Origin: Fermentibacter sp964564435 | GTDB lineage: Bacteria; Fermentibacterota; Fermentibacteria; Fermentibacterales; Fermentibacteraceae | Direction of reading: 5' to 3' | Assembly: GCA_964564435.1 (NCBI GenBank) | Contig: CAZMAT010000011.1 | Coordinates: forward strand, 1 to 64,000 | Length of the DNA stretch: 64,000 bases | In this document: piece by piece, positions 59,173 through 64,000 of the stretch | How positions within the stretch are numbered: the stretch's first letter is position 1 | How the letters are laid out: each line of letters opens with the position of its first letter | The notes under the pieces: generated by a model | The model's input: only the letters and a program-made list of their open reading frames with translations | Database searches by the model: none | Told to the model about the DNA's origin: nothing | Made by a program: the position numbers and the translations under genes

Positions 59173-60246
59173 ATGCACGGAAGAGCAGCAATAATCGTAT
59201 TCCTGGCCGTTACTGCCGGCATGATGTTCGCGCCGGATGCGTCCGCAGACGGCGTCTATGGCGATTTCATCATCGACTACACCTATATCGCCGGGCATCA
59301 TCTCGACGGCCTGCCCGCTCCCGATTCGAGCGCAATGGATCTGGACGGTTGGAGCGGCTTCGGCATACGCAGGGCAAGGATCGGCTTCAAGAGGAGCCTC
59401 ACCCCAGAGGTCTCCATGGACTTCAGGCTCGAGGCCAGCCAGCCCGACTGGATGTCCTCGCTGGGATACGACGGAAAGTCGGCAGCCGCTGCGACACCCT
59501 TCATCAAGGACGCCTATGTCACCTGGGCCGTGACACCCAGCCTAAACCTCCGGGGCGGGCTGCAGGCGAATCCTCTGAACACAGTCGCCGAAACGGTATG
59601 GGGCTACAGGTCGGTAGAGAAGCTCGTAACCGATCTGCACTCGGTGGAACCGAGCCGCGACCTTGGCATCGCAGTGAACGGGCGGTTCGACGACTTCTAC
59701 TTCACGGCCCTCGCTGGCAACGGCCAGGGCGACAAGAGCGAGACGTACAGGGGCAGGGAGATATTCCTCATCGCTGGCTACATGCCGGTTCCGAACATGT
59801 ACGTCGAAGGCGGCATGTGCTACGAGGCTGAGGAAGAGGGCCAGGACCACACGACCATCCAGGGTCTTCTGGGCTACAACGGCCCCGCCTTCCATGGCGG
59901 AATCCAGTATGCATCTTTCACGAGATCCTTCGACGACGACACAGAGGATCTGGACATCGGCGCGCTCTCATTCTTCGCCGGTGTGCCCGTGTCCTCGAAG
60001 GTGGAGGTCATCGGCAGGTTCGACATGGTGGATGAGAATCCCTCCGCCGACAACATCTCCGGCCTCCGGATGGCCGACTACGCACCTACCAGAACGATCA
60101 TCGGCGGGGTCGCCTTCACCCCCGCGCCCAACTTCCAGATCATCCCCAACGTCGAATACGTTTCCTACGGGACGCCTGAAGAGGACGGAATCGAGACTCC
60201 GGATGCCGACACCTTCGCAAGGCTGACGCTCTGGAACAAGTGGTAG
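59173..60246 (+). CDS. phosphate-selective porin (OprO/OprP-like)
   Basis: A 357-residue outer-membrane beta-barrel. A signal peptide ends near ASADG. The sequence has long amphipathic strands such as SGFGIRRARIGFKRSLTP, VSMDFRLEASQPDW, DAYVTWAVTPSLNLRGGL and ARLTLWNKW at the C-terminus, ending in an aromatic residue. RRARIGFKRSLTPEVSMDFR matches the OprO/P family, which admits phosphate or polyphosphate across the outer membrane. It is the first gene after the Pho-box-like array and is followed 16 bp later by pstS. It places this bacterium among diderms. Confidence 0.75.
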   Translation: MHGRAAIIVFLAVTAGMMFAPDASADGVYGDFIIDYTYIAGHHLDGLPAPDSSAMDLDGWSGFGIRRARIGFKRSLTPEVSMDFRLEASQPDWMSSLGYDGKSAAAATPFIKDAYVTWAVTPSLNLRGGLQANPLNTVAETVWGYRSVEKLVTDLHSVEPSRDLGIAVNGRFDDFYFTALAGNGQGDKSETYRGREIFLIAGYMPVPNMYVEGGMCYEAEEEGQDHTTIQGLLGYNGPAFHGGIQYASFTRSFDDDTEDLDIGALSFFAGVPVSSKVEVIGRFDMVDENPSADNISGLRMADYAPTRTIIGGVAFTPAPNFQIIPNVEYVSYGTPEEDGIETPDADTFARLTLWNKW

Positions 60247-60262
60247 AACGAGAGGAATCAAG

Positions 60263-61111
60263 ATGAATCCAGTGAAAGCCCTGTTCGTGTCCTCGCTCGC
60301 CGTACTGCTGGCTTCTGGCTGCGGCAATCCCCCGGATCGCGCGGGCGACGCAGCCGATGGCGCCGATTCGCTGGCCGGGGAGATCACGGTCGTCGGTTCG
60401 ACCACCGTTCAGCCCGTCGCTGAAGTCCTGGCAGGCGCCTTCGAGGAACTCCACCCGGGATGCACCATCACGGTGCAGGGCGGGGGCAGCAGCGTCGGTG
60501 TGACTTCCGCCGGACAGGGTGCGGCTGACATCGGCAGCGTCTCCCGCGACATCAGCCCGGAGGAGTTCGCGGAGTTCCCGGAACTGGTGGTGCACACCAT
60601 AGCGCGGGACGGCATCGCAGTCGTGGCTGACCCGGGGGTTCCCGTCGACGGGCTCACCCTCGACCAGGTCCGGGGGATCTTCTCGGGCTCCATCGCTAAC
60701 TGGTCGTCGGTGGGCGGGCCTGACATGCCCATCGTGGTAGTCTCCCGCGAAGAGGGATCGGGGACCCGCGGAGCCTTCGAGGAACTCATGCTGGGCGAGG
60801 GAATCCAGATGTCGTCCGGCGCCATCCTCCAGTCATCCAACGGAGCCATCCTCACAACCGTCTCGGGCACGCCCGGCGCTGTCGGCTACCTCTCGTTCGG
60901 ATACCTCGACCCGTCAGTGAAGGCGCTCTCGGTCGACGGTGTAGCCCCGACGCCCGTGAATGCGGCGAACGGATCATACACCGCGGTCAGGCCTCTCAAT
61001 CTGGTCACAGGCGGCGATCCCGACGGGCTCGCCAGGGCATGGATCGACTTCATCTACAGCGCAGACGGTCAGGCGATCGTCGTCGAGCAGGGCTACCTGT
61101 CCGTCGACTGA
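60263..61111 (+). CDS. pstS: phosphate-binding lipoprotein PstS, first copy
   Basis: A 282-residue periplasmic phosphate-binding protein of the PstS family. The signal sequence ends in the lipobox LLASGC, so it is lipid-anchored. Phosphate-contacting motifs are present: VVGSTTVQPVAEVLA, QGGGSSVGVTSAGQGAADIG, SREEGSGTRGAFEEL and TPGAVGYLSFGYLD. Start ATG at 60263 has GAGAGG upstream. A second pstS follows after 24 bp, with the same motifs but a different N-terminus. It hands phosphate to PstC/PstA, and Pho-type control is inferred from context. Confidence 0.9.
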   Translation: MNPVKALFVSSLAVLLASGCGNPPDRAGDAADGADSLAGEITVVGSTTVQPVAEVLAGAFEELHPGCTITVQGGGSSVGVTSAGQGAADIGSVSRDISPEEFAEFPELVVHTIARDGIAVVADPGVPVDGLTLDQVRGIFSGSIANWSSVGGPDMPIVVVSREEGSGTRGAFEELMLGEGIQMSSGAILQSSNGAILTTVSGTPGAVGYLSFGYLDPSVKALSVDGVAPTPVNAANGSYTAVRPLNLVTGGDPDGLARAWIDFIYSADGQAIVVEQGYLSVD

Positions 61112-61135
61112 CAGTCGCTCGAAAGGACGATCGAG

Positions 61136-61942
61136 ATGAACAGGCCATTCATGTATGCTTCTGCAGTCATCCTCTCGACCTGCGGATCGGCCTATGCCGA
61201 AGGGATCACGGTCGCAGGCTCGACCACGGTACAGCCCCTGGCGGAGAGGCTGGCTCTCGCGTACGAATCGGTGGCCACAGGCGTGACGATCGAGATCTCA
61301 GGCGGCGGATCGAGCGTGGGGGTCACCTCGGCCGGGAACGGGTCGGCCGACATAGGCACCTGCTCGAGGGACGTCACCACGGCCGAATTCGAGCGGTTCC
61401 CCGGCCTCGAAGCCCTCTGCATAGCGCGTGACGGCATAGCAATCATCGTCGGCCCAGATGTTCCGGTGACCAATCTGAGCAAGAGCCAGGTGAGGGACAT
61501 CTTCACCGGCGACATCACCGACTGGTCGGAGGTCGGCGGCCCGTCCGAGCCGATCCTGCTCGTCTCGCGGGAGGAGGGGTCCGGCACCCGGGCGGCTTTC
61601 GAGAACATAGTCCTCGCCGATGCGGCGCTTATATCAGGGGCAGCCGTCCTCCAGCCGTCGAATGGCGCCATTGTGACAACGGTCGCGACGACGCCGTACT
61701 CTATCGGCTACGTCTCGTTCGGCTACCTCGACGGATCGGTCACGGCCCTGTCGGTGAACGGGGTCGCGGCCACGGTCGAGAACGCCCTGGCTGCCCGGTA
61801 TCCCATCGTGAGGCCCCTCCTCATGCTTACGAACGGTGATTCCTCACCGACCGTACAGGGCTGGCTCGATTTCATCATGAGCCCGGCCGGGCAGAGCATC
61901 GTCGAGTCCGAGGGCTACATGCCCGTCGGGCCGGTCGAGTAG
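61136..61942 (+). CDS. pstS: phosphate-binding protein PstS, second copy
   Basis: A 268-residue paralogue of the preceding pstS, of the same fold and motif order: VAGSTTVQPLAERLA, SGGGSSVGVTSAGNGSADIG, SREEGSGTRAAFENI and TPYSIGYVSFGYLD. The N-terminus MNRPFMYASAVILSTCGSAYA is a normal Sec signal that could end at AYA; the Cys in STC is an imperfect lipobox. It may therefore be soluble in the periplasm where the first copy is anchored. The two copies have diverged, with clear differences in loops, but the phosphate-site pattern is intact in both. ATG at 61136 has GAAAGGA upstream. Confidence 0.88.
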   Translation: MNRPFMYASAVILSTCGSAYAEGITVAGSTTVQPLAERLALAYESVATGVTIEISGGGSSVGVTSAGNGSADIGTCSRDVTTAEFERFPGLEALCIARDGIAIIVGPDVPVTNLSKSQVRDIFTGDITDWSEVGGPSEPILLVSREEGSGTRAAFENIVLADAALISGAAVLQPSNGAIVTTVATTPYSIGYVSFGYLDGSVTALSVNGVAATVENALAARYPIVRPLLMLTNGDSSPTVQGWLDFIMSPAGQSIVESEGYMPVGPVE

Positions 61943-61972
61943 GCCGGGACCGATGCATCGGGGAAGGCCGGC

Positions 61973-62872
61973 ATGACACGCAAGGCGGCGGTCGAGAACG
62001 TCATGAGGGCGGTTCTGCTCAGTGCAGGCCTGGCATCTCTCCTGATCGTCGCGATGATAGGGCTGTTCATCCTGCGCGAGGCTCTGCCGGCCTTCCGCGA
62101 CATCGGGCTCGGTCGTCTCCTGTCGGGTACGGAATGGAGACCGGGCCAGGAGCTGTTCGGGCTGCTGCCCATGATCGCCGGGTCGGGGCTCGTGACGCTG
62201 GGCGCCATCTGCCTCGGCCTCCCGCTGGCCCTCGGCTGCGGCATCTTCCTGGCGGAGATAGCACCGGGCTGGGTGAGGGGTGTCGTGAAGCCCTCGATCG
62301 AGCTCCTCGCAGGAATCCCCTCCGTCGTCTACGGGCTGTTCGGCCTGGTGGTGCTGGTGCCCGCGGTCCGGGGGATCGACTACCCCGGGAACGCAGGCTT
62401 CGGGCTCCTCTCCGCCTCGATCGTCCTCGCAGTGATGATACTGCCGACGATCGCGAGCGTCTCGGAGATCGCTATCCGCTCGGTGCCTGACGAGTACCGG
62501 CAGGGGGCCCTGGCTCTCGGATCCACGCGGTGGGAGACGATCCGCAAGGTCGTTCTCCCTGCGGCGCGTTCGGGGATCCTCTCGGCGGTGGTTCTGGGGC
62601 TTGGCCGTGCCGTGGGCGAGACGATCGCGATGATAATGGTGATAGGCAACTCGGTGATGATGCCTTCGGCGATGGGCGGACCGCTGCCTGGCATCTTCCT
62701 GAGCAGGGCCCGGACGCTCACGGGCAACATCGCTGTCGAGATGAGCTACGCCACCGGGCTCCATTCCAGCGCGCTCTTCGCCACCGGGGTCGTGCTCTTC
62801 GTCCTGATCATGCTGGTCAACTCGGCAGCCAGGGCGCTGATGGCCAGGAACGCCCGAGGGGGCAGGCAGTGA
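61973..62872 (+). CDS. pstC: phosphate ABC transporter permease PstC
   Basis: A 299-residue inner-membrane permease with six helices. The ABC EAA-type loop is seen in LALGSTRWETIRKVVLPAA with the preceding helix SEIAIRSVPDEYRQG, and GLGRAVGETIAMIMVIGN and GIPSVVYGLFGLVVLVP are typical PstC sequences. It forms the membrane channel with PstA. The ATG at 61973 follows GGGAAGG. The final bases overlap pstA by 4 bp as GTGA. Confidence 0.92.
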   Translation: MTRKAAVENVMRAVLLSAGLASLLIVAMIGLFILREALPAFRDIGLGRLLSGTEWRPGQELFGLLPMIAGSGLVTLGAICLGLPLALGCGIFLAEIAPGWVRGVVKPSIELLAGIPSVVYGLFGLVVLVPAVRGIDYPGNAGFGLLSASIVLAVMILPTIASVSEIAIRSVPDEYRQGALALGSTRWETIRKVVLPAARSGILSAVVLGLGRAVGETIAMIMVIGNSVMMPSAMGGPLPGIFLSRARTLTGNIAVEMSYATGLHSSALFATGVVLFVLIMLVNSAARALMARNARGGRQ

Positions 62873-63750
62873 CGGCACGGGAAACCAGGCGGACTATCGC
62901 GCGGAAGGGCTGGCAGAACTGCGCGTTCGCCCTGTTCTGGCTCTCCGGGATCGCCGCCATGGCCGTGATGCTCGCTGTCGTCGGGTACGTCGTAGTGCGC
63001 GGGGTCCCCGCGCTCTCGGCGGATTTCTTCACCACTTCGCCGCGCGGGGGGCTGTCGGGCGACGGGGGCATCGCCTCCACCATCGTGACGACCGCCTATC
63101 TGGTTCTCATGACGATGGCTGTCGCCGCACCCCTGGGCATAGCCGCCGGGTTGTTCCTCGTCGAGTACGCCGGCAGCTCCAGGAGCCGCGTCTCCCTCGC
63201 CTTCCTCGCGCTTTCGCGTTTCGGGTCCGAAACCCTGGCCGGGGTGCCGTCGATCATCTTCGGCCTCTTCGGATACGCCCTGTTCGTAGCCGCCATGCAC
63301 TTCGGCTTCTCGCTGCTCTCCGCCTCGCTGGCGGGGGCCTGCCTCATCCTGCCCGTCGTGGTTCGCACGGCCGAGGAGGCGTTGAAGGCGGTCCCCGAGG
63401 GCTACCGCGAGGCATCACTCTCGCTCGGGGCCACTCGCTGGGAGACGATATGGAAGGTGGTCCTGCCGTCCGCCCTGCCAGGGCTGACCACAGGCATCAT
63501 CCTCGGAGTCGGAAGAATCCTCAGCGAGACGGCGGTTTTCTACGTGACCCTCGGGGGCAGCTACAGGACTCCCACATCCATCCTCTCATCCGGCCGCACG
63601 ATGGCTCTCCATGTCTATTATCTGGCGATGGAGACCTGCGCCTTCGAGAAGGCCATGGCCACCGGGGCGGTTCTCGTGATCCTGATCATCATCGTGAACC
63701 TGGCCATCAACGCCGTCTCCAGGCGCCTGTCGGCCGGAACGAGGAGCTGA
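62869..63750 (+). CDS. pstA: phosphate ABC transporter permease PstA
   Basis: A 293-residue permease with six helices. Key sequences are GVPSIIFGLFGYALFV, EALKAVPEGYREASLSLGA, TRWETIWKVVLPSALPGL and VGRILSETAVFYVTLGG, all PstA-like. The start is GTG at 62869, overlapping the TGA of pstC, with GAGGGGG upstream. The frame is open further back but that part only shadows pstC. pstB starts 4 bp after its stop. Confidence 0.92.
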   Translation: MTARETRRTIARKGWQNCAFALFWLSGIAAMAVMLAVVGYVVVRGVPALSADFFTTSPRGGLSGDGGIASTIVTTAYLVLMTMAVAAPLGIAAGLFLVEYAGSSRSRVSLAFLALSRFGSETLAGVPSIIFGLFGYALFVAAMHFGFSLLSASLAGACLILPVVVRTAEEALKAVPEGYREASLSLGATRWETIWKVVLPSALPGLTTGIILGVGRILSETAVFYVTLGGSYRTPTSILSSGRTMALHVYYLAMETCAFEKAMATGAVLVILIIIVNLAINAVSRRLSAGTRS

Positions 63751-63754
63751 GCCC

Positions 63755-64000
63755 ATGACCGTATCCGTGCCCCGTCTCCGCACTGCGGGTTACAATCTCT
63801 ACTACGGCTCATTCCGTGCCCTGAGGGACGTCACGATCGACATCCCGGAGAACTCGATCACGGCGATCATCGGCCCGTCGGGCTGCGGCAAGAGCACGTT
63901 CCTGCGAAGCTTCAACCGCATGAACGAGCTGATCCCGGGTGTCACCGTTGCCGGGAAGGTCCTGCTCGACGGGGAGGACATCTTCCATTCCGACGTCGTG
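63755..64000 (+). CDS. pstB: phosphate ABC transporter ATPase PstB, 3' truncated
   Basis: The first 82 codons of the ATP-binding subunit are visible before the window ends. The reading frame contains the N-terminal LYYGSFRALRDVTIDIPENS, the Walker A motif GPSGCGKST and FLRSFNRMNELIPG, which are diagnostic for PstB. Start ATG at 63755, with GAGGAG upstream. phoU would be expected next, beyond the window. It powers uptake through PstC/PstA. Confidence 0.92.
   Translation, partial: MTVSVPRLRTAGYNLYYGSFRALRDVTIDIPENSITAIIGPSGCGKSTFLRSFNRMNELIPGVTVAGKVLLDGEDIFHSDVV

Noticed and set aside
1..64000. tRNA, rRNA, CRISPR arrays, origin of replication
   Set aside because: No cloverleaf, no regularly spaced repeats and no DnaA-box cluster were seen on either strand when reading the gaps.

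Overview
The window is 64 kb of GC-rich, densely coding bacterial chromosome with many GTG and TTG starts. Outer-membrane genes (TamB, a Wzi-like barrel, a phosphate porin), lipoproteins and secreted proteins ending in FlgD/type-IX-like tails point to a diderm of the broad FCB type (for example Fermentibacterota or Eisenbacteria). That placement is inference. The membrane pyrophosphatase, double-cubane reductase and ArsM/HgcC pair suggest an anaerobic life. No tRNA, rRNA or CRISPR array was seen.

Region by region. 1-4.7 kb: end of tamB, PrsW-like protease, alkyladenine glycosylase and a possible gene remnant. 4.7-14 kb: a minus-strand block with a DUF4097 lipoprotein, Wzi-like barrel, RlmD, Tgt, RDD/TPR protein, QueA and a soluble sensor kinase. 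tgt and queA (queuosine pathway) and rlmD are nearly contiguous. 14-21.5 kb: a tightly packed plus-strand run with PTS EIIA, zinc ribbon, guaB, a pseudokinase-like membrane protein, CarD, HflX, a hypothetical and a flippase-like membrane protein whose end runs 102 bp into tldE. 21.4-24.8 kb: TPR-tldD-tldE on the minus strand. 24.9-31.4 kb: lpdA-mazG, a secreted subtilase, a GDT1-family transporter and a K+-dependent-type pyrophosphatase. 31.5-36.7 kb: secreted C39-like peptidase with a small membrane protein, then a three-gene carbamoyltransferase operon. 36.8-44.4 kb: two very large signalling ATPases, one with an adenylate cyclase domain and one with a dead GGDEF domain, around an AraC/GyrI regulator. 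44.5-48.5 kb: a HEAGH membrane protein, then a sodium-solute symporter and a double-cubane reductase preceded by what looks like a complete ribosome-mediated attenuator. 48.6-54.6 kb: FG-GAP protein, methyltransferase, EF-G, an AT-rich MITE-like element and a trans-sulfuration enzyme. 54.6-56.6 kb: arsenic genes arsM-hgcC and divergent arsC. 56.6-64 kb: phoB-phoR, a Pho-box-like repeat, phosphate porin, two pstS genes, pstC, pstA and the start of pstB.

The clearest undescribed items are the leader-peptide attenuator at 45364-45480, the paired cyclase/GGDEF STAND-like ATPases, the 199-bp MITE-like element at 53157-53355, the palindrome over the hgcC-arsM promoter, and the 11-bp repeat array in front of the phosphate operon.
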